This document shows positions 30,789-36,836 of a stretch of DNA of 51,737 nt, one piece after another. The DNA lies in IMG/VR virus record IMGVR_UViG_3300005589_000740, positions 1-51,737 of that record. One strand, written 5' to 3'. The DNA comes from a virus. Position 1 is the first letter of the stretch, and the number at the start of each line of letters is the position of its first letter. The notes under the pieces were generated by a model. It was not told the origin of the DNA. It made no database searches and worked only from the letters and a program-made list of their open reading frames with translations. A program made the position numbers and the translations under genes.

Positions 30789-31207
30789 CGACGATTGCTT
30801 ATCGAGATGGCGTCATGGCCGCGGACTCGCATGTCGGGTGCAACGGCGTGCGCAGCGGGACGGCCCGCAAGGTATTCGGGCACGACGGCGGCGCAATCGC
30901 GGGGTCCGGTTCATTTGGCGAGGTGCTTCGGTTCAAAGATTGGATCGTGGCCGGGGCAGACGAAGACACGCGACCGGAGCTGAGGGAAAGCAATCTCATC
31001 TGGTTTCGGCGTGACGGGTCATTCATCGAGTACGACCCGTCCGGCTCGCTTTCTTTTGAGGCGCCCTTCTATGCGATCGGTTCTGGCCGGGAAATCGCCA
31101 TTGGTGCGATGGCTGCTGGCGCAACGGCTGAAGAGGCCGTTCGGATCGCGTCGGACTGGGATAGTGAGACGGGCGGCAAAATCGTGACAATTCGGATTGG
31201 GGACTGA
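30785..31207 (+). CDS. HslV/proteasome-like Ntn-hydrolase
   Basis: A 140-residue protein of the HslV-like family. MTTIAYRDGVMAADS would expose Thr2 as the N-terminal nucleophile after Met removal. Further landmarks are KVFGHDGGAIAGSGSFGEVL and FYAIGSGREIAIGAMAAGAT. Such proteins appear in phage head modules. A capsid or scaffold processing role is likely since no other prohead protease is visible, but host-protein degradation is possible. Confidence 0.8.
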   Translation: MTTIAYRDGVMAADSHVGCNGVRSGTARKVFGHDGGAIAGSGSFGEVLRFKDWIVAGADEDTRPELRESNLIWFRRDGSFIEYDPSGSLSFEAPFYAIGSGREIAIGAMAAGATAEEAVRIASDWDSETGGKIVTIRIGD

Positions 31208-31209
31208 TC

Positions 31210-31710
31210 ATGGCATTGACTGTCGAGGACGGCACGGGCCTTGCGGCGTCGGATTCCTATGTCTCGCTTGCAGACTTCGAGACGTTCATCACCAATCGGA
31301 ACATCACGACCACCGCGACGGACGCGGCCAAGGAAGCGGCATTGCGTGAGGCCACCAGCTTTGTGGATGCGGGCTACCTGTTCCCGTCCACTCCGCTCCT
31401 GGCAGCGCAGGCGCTCTCATTCCCGCGCTTCTCGCAATACTATATCGAGGGCAAGCTGATCGACATCGGCGTGCCGGCCAAGCTGGAAGAGGCCGTTTGC
31501 CTGCTGGCCAATGAGGCGCTTTCCGGCTCGCTCACCCCGATGGATGACACCAGCGCGATCAAGCGGATCCGCGAAAAGGTCGATGTGATCGAGGAAGAGA
31601 CGGAATACGCCGGGGCCAAGGGTGCGCGCAAATTCATCGCCGTGGATCGCCTGCTTGCCCAGATCGGCGGCAATAACCGCGGCGGCTCTGCCAGCCTGGT
31701 GCGCTCGTAA
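31210..31710 (+). CDS. Head-tail connector (DnaT-like annotated family)
   Basis: A 166-residue protein with the pattern SDSYVSLADFETFITNRNIT, FVDAGYLFP and KLEEAVCLLANEAL, typical of phage adaptor proteins often labelled DnaT-like. It sits where gp6/gp15-type adaptors are found and would bind the portal ring. Confidence 0.78.
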   Translation: MALTVEDGTGLAASDSYVSLADFETFITNRNITTTATDAAKEAALREATSFVDAGYLFPSTPLLAAQALSFPRFSQYYIEGKLIDIGVPAKLEEAVCLLANEALSGSLTPMDDTSAIKRIREKVDVIEEETEYAGAKGARKFIAVDRLLAQIGGNNRGGSASLVRS

Positions 31711-32138
31711 TGGCCGATTACACGAAACAGATCGCCACGGCACTTCGCCTGATTGCGAAAAAGGGCTCGACCTTCACACTGACCCGCTATTTGGACGGCA
31801 GCGATGGCGTTGATGATGCCGTCTCGCCTCCTGAAAACCCTTGGGATGCGGATTTTACCGACCAGACGGACGAAGGCGAAAACGACGCCACCACGACCTA
31901 TACCGCAAGCGCCGTGGTACTACCGTATTCCGCCCCGCGCGGCTCGGACACGCTGGACGCCGCGACGGTCTCGAAAATGCGATGGTTCATCATGGCCGCG
32001 TCCGGCTGTGATCTTGAGCCACGCGCCGGGGACACTGTGACGGTTGAAGGCAAGGTCTTCTCAATTCTCGGCATGACGCCGCTCAACCCCGATGGTCAAA
32101 GCCCGATCATCTACAAGGCTGTGATCGAGCTCGGCTGA
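31710..32138 (+). CDS. Head-closure (stopper) protein candidate
   Basis: A 142-residue protein, beta-rich after a short helix (DYTKQIATALRLIAKKGSTF), ending VEGKVFSILGMTPLNPDGQS. Order in the neck block (after the adaptor, before the gp10-like protein) suggests the stopper that seals the portal. It overlaps its neighbours by one base on each side. Confidence 0.68.
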   Translation: MADYTKQIATALRLIAKKGSTFTLTRYLDGSDGVDDAVSPPENPWDADFTDQTDEGENDATTTYTASAVVLPYSAPRGSDTLDAATVSKMRWFIMAASGCDLEPRAGDTVTVEGKVFSILGMTPLNPDGQSPIIYKAVIELG

Positions 32139-32551
32139 TGGCGGGTTTCGGTGACGACCTTCGACGCTTCGCTGACAAGGCAGAGCGGCGGCTCGACTAT
32201 GTGGCGCGTGGGACGGCGATGGTCGGCCTGACGAGCATTGTGCAGGCCACGCCGGTTGATGAAGGCACGGCGCGGGGAAGCTGGCAGCTCACATATGACG
32301 CGCCCGCGTCTGGCGATGTGCAGCGCCTGGACCCGACCGGCAATGTCACGATCAGCGACGGCACAAACCGGCTTCGTGCGAAATCCAGTGTCGGCGGATC
32401 AGCCATCTATGTGGTCTCGAACCTGCCCTACATCGTGCGCCTCGAGCAGGGGCACTCAAAACAGGGTTCGCATATGGTTCAGAACTTCGTGAACGCTTTC
32501 GACGGCGTGGTCATGGATCTCGCCCGTGAGGCGGAAAGGGCGATACCGTGA
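32138..32551 (+). CDS. HK97 gp10-like neck/tail-completion protein
   Basis: A 137-residue protein with the typical segment VQATPVDEGTARGSWQLTYD, then IYVVSNLPYIVRLEQGHSKQ and a helical end. This matches the gp10/minor tail-type completion proteins that join head and tail. ATGA-coupled to the terminator gene. Confidence 0.8.
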   Translation: MAGFGDDLRRFADKAERRLDYVARGTAMVGLTSIVQATPVDEGTARGSWQLTYDAPASGDVQRLDPTGNVTISDGTNRLRAKSSVGGSAIYVVSNLPYIVRLEQGHSKQGSHMVQNFVNAFDGVVMDLAREAERAIP

Positions 32552-32973
32552 CCGATTACGTCAGCCAGATCGAAAACGCGCTCCACGGCAAGTTGAGCGA
32601 CATGCCGCCGGGTGTTTCGGTCGCATGGCCGGGCCTGCGGTTCGAGCCGTCCAATGCAACGCCATATCTGCGGGTCGAGGTGTTGCACGCGCCGCTTCGT
32701 GCTGGCCAGCTCATCGGGTCGGACGCGCAAGTCTATCGCTCCGGCTCATACATCATCACGGCGGTCTATCCGATCAGCCAAGGCCCCGGCCCGTTGCGCG
32801 CGAAGATCGCGGCGCTTGAAGCCCAGTTCGCCCGGCGCTCCCGCATCAGCGCGGGAACCAGCCCGAATGATTTCTTCGTGATCCTGTCCGCTCACCAGCG
32901 CGGCCAGCTCATCACGGAGGATGGATGGAATTCGATGCCTCTCACCGTCTCTTGGTGGTGCCTGCATCCGTAA
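32548..32973 (+). CDS. Tail terminator, DUF4128-like
   Basis: A 141-residue protein with FEPSNATPYLRVEVLHAPLR and GSYIITAVYPISQGPGPLRA, a pattern of tail-terminator proteins that cap the tail tube. The next element is a strong terminator, so it closes the neck operon segment. Confidence 0.78.
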   Translation: MTDYVSQIENALHGKLSDMPPGVSVAWPGLRFEPSNATPYLRVEVLHAPLRAGQLIGSDAQVYRSGSYIITAVYPISQGPGPLRAKIAALEAQFARRSRISAGTSPNDFFVILSAHQRGQLITEDGWNSMPLTVSWWCLHP

Positions 32974-33021
32974 GGCTTTCGCCATCAGGCGATTGCGGCG
33001 CGGTCCCGACTGACCGCTAAT

Positions 33022-33042
33022 GCCCCCTTCCGGGGCTTTTTT
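33022..33042 (+). terminator. Rho-independent terminator before the tail tube gene
   Basis: GCCCC (33022-33026), loop CTTCC, GGGGC (33032-33036), then six T residues. It lies between the tail terminator and the major tail gene. Confidence 0.85.
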
Positions 33043-33064
33043 CATGACAGAAGGAGCCCGAGAG

Positions 33065-33547
33065 ATGGGTACTGCTGCAACCACCAATGCGGGCAAGCAA
33101 TTTTATGTCTGCGAAACCGCCCAAGCCTCTGATGTTGCCAACCAGGCCGCATGGGAGGGCCTGACCTGGGTCCGCGTGAATAACGTGGGCTCGTTCCCCG
33201 ACTACGGCCGCGCTGAGAACATCGCGTCCTACACCACCCTCGACAATGGCATTCTCAAGGGCAAGGGCTCGAACGACAGCGGCGGCGGCGAGATGGAACT
33301 TTCCCACCTCGCGACCGATACCGGTCAGGTCGCATTGCGCACCATCGGCGCCGACAAGGGCGTCTACGCCTTCAAGATCGTTCATGACGACGCCGTGAGC
33401 GGTTACACCGCGACTACCGACTATGTGCGCTCGGTTGTCTCCGGCCCGACCTATCCGCAAGGCGGCGATGAGGACTTCGTTCGCGAGATGTATCAGCTCG
33501 GCCACGTCCAGCACCTGCGCGTGCTGCCGGAAGCCGTCTCCTCCTGA
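33065..33547 (+). CDS. Major tail (tube) protein
   Basis: A 160-residue beta-rich protein (TTNAGKQFYVCETAQASDVA, VNNVGSFPDYGRAENIASYT) flanked by two strong terminators, which suits a highly expressed tail-tube gene. GAAGGAG precedes ATG 33065; the ATG at 33044 is possible but overlaps that site. Position just before the tail chaperones supports the call. Confidence 0.85.
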   Translation: MGTAATTNAGKQFYVCETAQASDVANQAAWEGLTWVRVNNVGSFPDYGRAENIASYTTLDNGILKGKGSNDSGGGEMELSHLATDTGQVALRTIGADKGVYAFKIVHDDAVSGYTATTDYVRSVVSGPTYPQGGDEDFVREMYQLGHVQHLRVLPEAVSS

Positions 33548-33563
33548 TCCTCACTGGCCAACT

Positions 33564-33592
33564 GGCCCCGGCTTCGGTCGGGGCCGCTTTTT
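33564..33592 (+). terminator. Rho-independent terminator after the tail tube gene
   Basis: GGCCCCG (33564-33570) pairs with CGGGGCC (33579-33585) around an eight-base loop, followed by GC and five T residues. Confidence 0.85.
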
Positions 33593-33618
33593 CAACCCAA
33601 CGATAAGCGAGAACACAA

Positions 33619-33996
33619 ATGGATATCAGCCAGATTTCCCCGAACACTGTTGATCTCAACCTGCGCCACCCCGGCACGCGCCAGCCGCTTGGCATCGTCT
33701 TCACGCTGCGCTCGAACCACGATCCGATTGTGAAGGCCGCAACCGAGGCTTTCCTTGAGAAGTCCCGCGCTGCCGAGCGCCGTGGCAACCCGCTGTCGGT
33801 CGCCGATATGAAGGTTGAAAGCGCGAAGCTGTCCGCTGCTGCGGTCGAGAACATCAAGTTCACGGGTGACGGCGAGTGGAAGGGCGGCAAGCCGAAGTTC
33901 TCGGCCGATCTTGCGCTCGACATGCTGTCGGTGGACTGGATTCGCTCTCAGATCGACAAGCAGGTCCAGGCGGACGCCGATTTTTTCGGTGGCTAG
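33619..33996 (+). CDS. Tail assembly chaperone (G-like)
   Basis: A 125-residue protein preceding the tape measure region, in the place of lambda G. The segment FTGDGEWKGGKPKFSADLAL and a helical end are typical. Its last codons contain T TTT TTC at 33981-33987, nine bases before the stop. A -1 slip there continues into the overlapping frame to 34367, giving a fused product of about 249 residues. Both forms would coat the tape measure during tail assembly. Confidence 0.82.
   Translation: MDISQISPNTVDLNLRHPGTRQPLGIVFTLRSNHDPIVKAATEAFLEKSRAAERRGNPLSVADMKVESAKLSAAAVENIKFTGDGEWKGGKPKFSADLALDMLSVDWIRSQIDKQVQADADFFGG
33981..33987 (+). promoter_or_regulatory. -1 ribosomal frameshift slippery site T TTT TTC
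   Basis: In the chaperone frame the codons are GAT TTT TTC GGT GGC TAG. Slipping back one base leaves both tRNAs on TTT and reads on as FFRWLAPLMADAARIKG into the downstream frame, which is open across the junction. The downstream gene has no ribosome-binding site of its own. Confidence 0.75.
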
Positions 33997-34004
33997 CACC
34001 GCTC

Positions 34005-34367
34005 ATGGCGGACGCGGCCCGGATCAAGGGGCGCTATGAGACGCCAGCGGTGCGCAGCAAGGGCGCCGGCCCAACTACCAGAGCGGAGCACAATCGGAAA
34101 TTCGGGGCTGACGTTCCGGTTCCTGATTGGCCTCCCGCTGGAGACTACATTTGGGACGCCTTCACGGACATGTGCCGGGATCGCGACGAGGGCGAGCGGG
34201 GGCCGCTGGTGCTTGGCCCGTCCCGCATCAAGGCGTGGATGGAGTTGACCGGAAATCACCTCTCACCGGATGAGGTCGAAGTCATCCGGCAAATGGACCT
34301 GGCTTGGGTGGGGGCTGTTTACGGTGAGATTGCGGTTTCCGCGAAGGTCGCTGCGGGTAAGGGCTAG
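34005..34367 (+). CDS. Tail assembly chaperone T-domain (GT extension)
   Basis: A 120-residue frame from the ATG at 34005. It lacks a ribosome-binding site and its open frame extends upstream through the slippery site, so it is probably made mainly as the C-terminal part of a G-GT fusion. It contains DWPPAGDYIWDAFTDMCRDR and a helical end, as in the small T-type partner of siphophage chaperones. Its stop overlaps the convergent minus-strand gene. Confidence 0.72.
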   Translation: MADAARIKGRYETPAVRSKGAGPTTRAEHNRKFGADVPVPDWPPAGDYIWDAFTDMCRDRDEGERGPLVLGPSRIKAWMELTGNHLSPDEVEVIRQMDLAWVGAVYGEIAVSAKVAAGKG

Positions 34368-34606
34368 GCGGAAGGGTCACGCTTTTCCTGATCAGCCTTG
34401 GCCTTCCCCGTCAACATCCAGAGCAGTTCGATAATCGCGGCCAGCCCTAGAAGGATCAAAGCGCCGAACGCCAAAGCGCCCAGTGAGCCGACCCTACGGT
34501 CTGAGATAATACCGCCATCTATCATCAACAGTATTTCCCAGGCCACCGCACCCAGACCGATCACTCCGGCTATCGCCAGTAGTCCTGAGACAATAAAGAA
34601 GCGCAC
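34364..34606 (-). CDS. Membrane protein, two TM helices
   Basis: An 80-residue protein with TM segments at about residues 4-30 and 41-66 and a charged tail (KAKADQEKRDPSA). It is in a minus-strand pair inside the tail operon, a moron-like setting. Function unknown; an envelope role in the lysogen is plausible. Confidence 0.7.
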   Translation of the reverse strand: MRFFIVSGLLAIAGVIGLGAVAWEILLMIDGGIISDRRVGSLGALAFGALILLGLAAIIELLWMLTGKAKADQEKRDPSA

Positions 34607-34607
34607 G

Positions 34608-34826
34608 TTAGCCCTCCTTGCCGAAAATTTTGCTGGCCAGGCCCTCTAATTTTTTTGTCGCTTCACTCACCGCCTTGTCAACGCTGCCCTCAAACAAAAC
34701 TTCGGCAGAGTATGTGAGTTTGTGTCCGCGCTCCTGAGCGAAAAGGGTCACAGTGGCGAAGTCGTAATCTTCGCCAGTGTCCGCTTTCCTCCGTATATCT
34801 ATTTCGCCCAATTCAAGTCGCAGCAT
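34608..34826 (-). CDS. Unknown small protein
   Basis: A 72-residue protein (MLRLELGEIDIRRKADTGED...) with a beta-strand first half and an amphipathic helical second half. The ATG at 34826 is chosen since AGGGG lies eight bases upstream; the ATG at 34832 touches that site. It ends one base before the membrane-protein start. Not recognised. Confidence 0.62.
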   Translation of the reverse strand: MLRLELGEIDIRRKADTGEDYDFATVTLFAQERGHKLTYSAEVLFEGSVDKAVSEATKKLEGLASKIFGKEG

Positions 34827-34882
34827 ATTCATCCCCTGAGTTGTAGGGGCGCAAAGCTACTCGCTGGGAGAATTGAGGGCAA

Positions 34883-34895
34883 GGTCAGCTTGACC
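34883..34895. promoter_or_regulatory. Operator-like palindrome GGTCA-GCT-TGACC
   Basis: Five-base inverted arms lie in the 120-bp gap upstream of the minus-strand pair 34826/34606. It is a candidate operator for the ribbon-helix-helix protein encoded at 34947-35171. Confidence 0.4.
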
Positions 34896-34937
34896 GACCC
34901 GCAATTTCATGGTGCTTTTGCCTAGTGTTGAAAGCCG

Positions 34938-34967
34938 CGCCCGGACCTAATTGGAGCCGGGCGTTTT
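34938..34967 (+). terminator. Terminator-like hairpin overlapping the RHH stop
   Basis: CGCCCGG (34938-34944) and CCGGGCG (34957-34963) flank a 12-base loop, followed by TTTT on the plus strand. The stop codon of the minus-strand RHH gene lies in the loop, so the element may act in both directions. Confidence 0.55.
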
Positions 34968-35171
34968 CGTGTCTGGCTGGGGCTTTGAGAGACTAAGCTC
35001 GACCAGGCGACGGATGGCTTCCGAGCGGTTCTTGCAGCCGTTTATCTCGGCCCAATCATCAATTCGAGCGATCAAGGCATCTGGAAAGCGAACACCAACG
35101 TTGCGGTCCTGACCGGTGGCAGGTCTGCCTCGCTTCTGTTTTTTGTCTAACGTTTTTTCTTGCGCGCCCAT
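34947..35171 (-). CDS. Ribbon-helix-helix DNA-binding protein
   Basis: A 74-residue Arc/CopG-type protein. A basic arm (KKQKRGRPATGQDRN) is followed by the strand VGVRFPDAL and the helices IARIDDWAEINGCKNRSEAI, RRLVEL. It would bind DNA as a dimer and is probably a local repressor of the accessory island, divergent from the gene at 35261. Confidence 0.82.
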   Translation of the reverse strand: MGAQEKTLDKKQKRGRPATGQDRNVGVRFPDALIARIDDWAEINGCKNRSEAIRRLVELSLSKPQPDTKTPGSN

Positions 35172-35260
35172 AGAAAAGCGTCTAACAAATATTCGAGCCG
35201 AGGGGAAGCAGCAACTTCCGCCCCGGCTCTAACCGAAGCTGATCCCGAGGAGATCGAGCC

Positions 35261-35473
35261 ATGGCTGATGCCGACGATACCCTATTTATCGAGCGCTTGC
35301 CGACAATTGAATCCGCACACGGGCTGGTGTTCGTCACCATTGCCGGTCAGCGGTACGGGCTGACGCGTCATGCGTCCGTTGGGCTGATGATGGGTCTGCA
35401 ACAGACGCTGTCTGACACAGCGACGGGCGTCACGCGTTCCGCCGAAATCCTGCCGCTCACAGCGGCTCGATAA
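35261..35473 (+). CDS. Small protein, paralogue of the gene at 12138
   Basis: A 70-residue protein (MADADDTLFIERLPTIESAH...) whose second half GLTRHASVGLMMGLQQTLSD matches the 73-residue protein encoded at 12138-12359. GAGGAG precedes the ATG. Two copies in one phage, each beside accessory genes, suggest a small mobile or regulatory gene family. Function unknown. Confidence 0.72.
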   Translation: MADADDTLFIERLPTIESAHGLVFVTIAGQRYGLTRHASVGLMMGLQQTLSDTATGVTRSAEILPLTAAR

Positions 35474-35498
35474 CCACTCACACAAGGAATTTTCAGTT

Positions 35499-35584
35499 TC
35501 TCGCGGAGGACTTGGCCGCGAGAACGCCCCCGGCTTGCCGGAGGGCAGGGGTGACGGTGTGGAATTGCAAGCCCCCGTCACCCC
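35499..35584 (+). other. Hairpin-rich leader before the KilA-N gene
   Basis: TCTCGCGG/CCGCGAGA (35499-35523, nine-base loop) and GGGGTGACGG/CCGTCACCCC (35548-35584, 17-base loop) are both perfect stems, with a CCGG/CCGG hairpin between them. There is no T-run. They may shield the KilA-N gene from upstream transcription or regulate its translation. Confidence 0.55.
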
Positions 35585-35635
35585 CTAGTTTCACTCCACC
35601 CCGCGTACCAAGTCCGCGGCACGGAGATTGTTCCC

Positions 35636-36397
35636 ATGACGGACATCACAACCACTGTCAATCAGCCGCTCGTCTATAACGGCATCGAATTGGCGCAGAA
35701 AGGCGACACGTTTTCGCTCACCGCGTTCTGGAAAGCCGCTGGGAGCGAGGAGGCAAAGCGCCCGGCCAACTGGTCGCGCAAAGATGGAAAGGACTTCATC
35801 GCGCACGTTGCCGAAATTCATAATGTGCCCGTGAGGCATATTATCAAGGGGACCAGGGGCAAGGGTGGCGTAACCTACGCTCATTGGCAGATCGCCCTGG
35901 CATATGCGCGGTACCTCAATCACGACTTCCACATGTGGTGCAACGAGGTCGTCCGCGAGCGCATGGAGGGGCGGAGCGTTTCGACCGCGAACCTGCCGGG
36001 CGAGGTGGTCGAGATGATCGAGCGCAGCTTCGGAATTCAGCGAATGCTGGCGCACAAGGTTACTGAGATGGAAAAGGCCATCGCGAACATTGGCCAGTCG
36101 GACCCGGAAAAGGGGTCAGCGGTCGAGTTTGTGACCAGCAAGAAGGTGATGACCGATTACGGGTTCCAAACCGGAGAAATCCGGGGCCGGGCCGGACAGC
36201 TCACCCATCGCCTGCGCAAGTTCTCGTTGGAGCATCACCGGCCGATGCGCCTGACCTCGGAGATGAAGCGCAACCTCTTTCACGTCGATGCAGTGCGCGA
36301 CTGGATGGAGGCTGGCGGTCGCAACTGGCTGACCAACAAGCTGGTTGAGGTTCGGTCGAAGGCGGCTGGACAGAGTCATTTGAAGCTGGTCAGTTGA
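35636..36397 (+). CDS. KilA-N domain protein
   Basis: A 253-residue protein. The N-terminal KilA-N domain spans about residues 10-110 (FSLTAFWKAAGSEEAKRPAN, DGKDFIAHVAE, GGVTYAHWQIALAYARYLNH, FHMWCNEVVRERM). A C-terminal helical/winged domain follows (FVTSKKVMTDYGFQTGE). KilA-N proteins bind DNA and often act as antirepressors or late regulators in phages. Here it is isolated between tail genes behind structured RNA, so it was likely acquired as a cassette. Confidence 0.85.
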   Translation: MTDITTTVNQPLVYNGIELAQKGDTFSLTAFWKAAGSEEAKRPANWSRKDGKDFIAHVAEIHNVPVRHIIKGTRGKGGVTYAHWQIALAYARYLNHDFHMWCNEVVRERMEGRSVSTANLPGEVVEMIERSFGIQRMLAHKVTEMEKAIANIGQSDPEKGSAVEFVTSKKVMTDYGFQTGEIRGRAGQLTHRLRKFSLEHHRPMRLTSEMKRNLFHVDAVRDWMEAGGRNWLTNKLVEVRSKAAGQSHLKLVS

Positions 36398-36401
36398 CTG
36401 A

Positions 36402-36743
36402 ATGCACGATGACGCACCGGATCTGCAATTTCGCCGCCTGACGGTGGCAACGATCAACGGCGCCCCTGTCACCCTGTACGAATGTTCGTGCAAGGGGATG
36501 GGAGCGCCGTGGGTTGATATAGCGCAGCTCGGCAGGGCGTTGGCCGGGCCGTCCGGTGCGCACCAAGCCCTTCGGATCGCGCGCGAATACCCGGATAGTG
36601 GTGCGGCCCCAACTCTTGCGGTGGCCAACAAAATCGTCACCATCGGGACTTACTGGCTCGCAGATGAGGTGATCCGGCTCATGGGGCCAGAACACGCCAA
36701 GCATATGGTAGCGGCGGTCAAGCCGTATCTGAACGCCTCCTGA
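36402..36743 (+). CDS. Unknown protein, possible antirepressor-type domain
   Basis: A 113-residue protein. A compact beta start (LTVATINGAPVTLYECSCKG) leads into VDIAQLGRALAGPSGAHQAL and a helical end. The pattern weakly recalls Bro-N/antirepressor N-terminal domains. It follows the KilA-N gene closely and ends before a strong terminator, so the two probably form one cassette. Confidence 0.58.
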   Translation: MHDDAPDLQFRRLTVATINGAPVTLYECSCKGMGAPWVDIAQLGRALAGPSGAHQALRIAREYPDSGAAPTLAVANKIVTIGTYWLADEVIRLMGPEHAKHMVAAVKPYLNAS

Positions 36744-36791
36744 TCGGCCCTCAAGGCCGCATAACAAACTGAAAACGCCGAACAACTGAAC

Positions 36792-36817
36792 AGCCCCGCC
36801 TCGCAGCGGGGCTTTTT
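36792..36817 (+). terminator. Rho-independent terminator before the tape measure gene
   Basis: AGCCCCG (36792-36798) pairs with CGGGGCT (36807-36813), loop CCTCGCAG, followed by TTTT. Confidence 0.85.
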
Positions 36818-36836
36818 CATGCCCGGAGGGTAGCCA

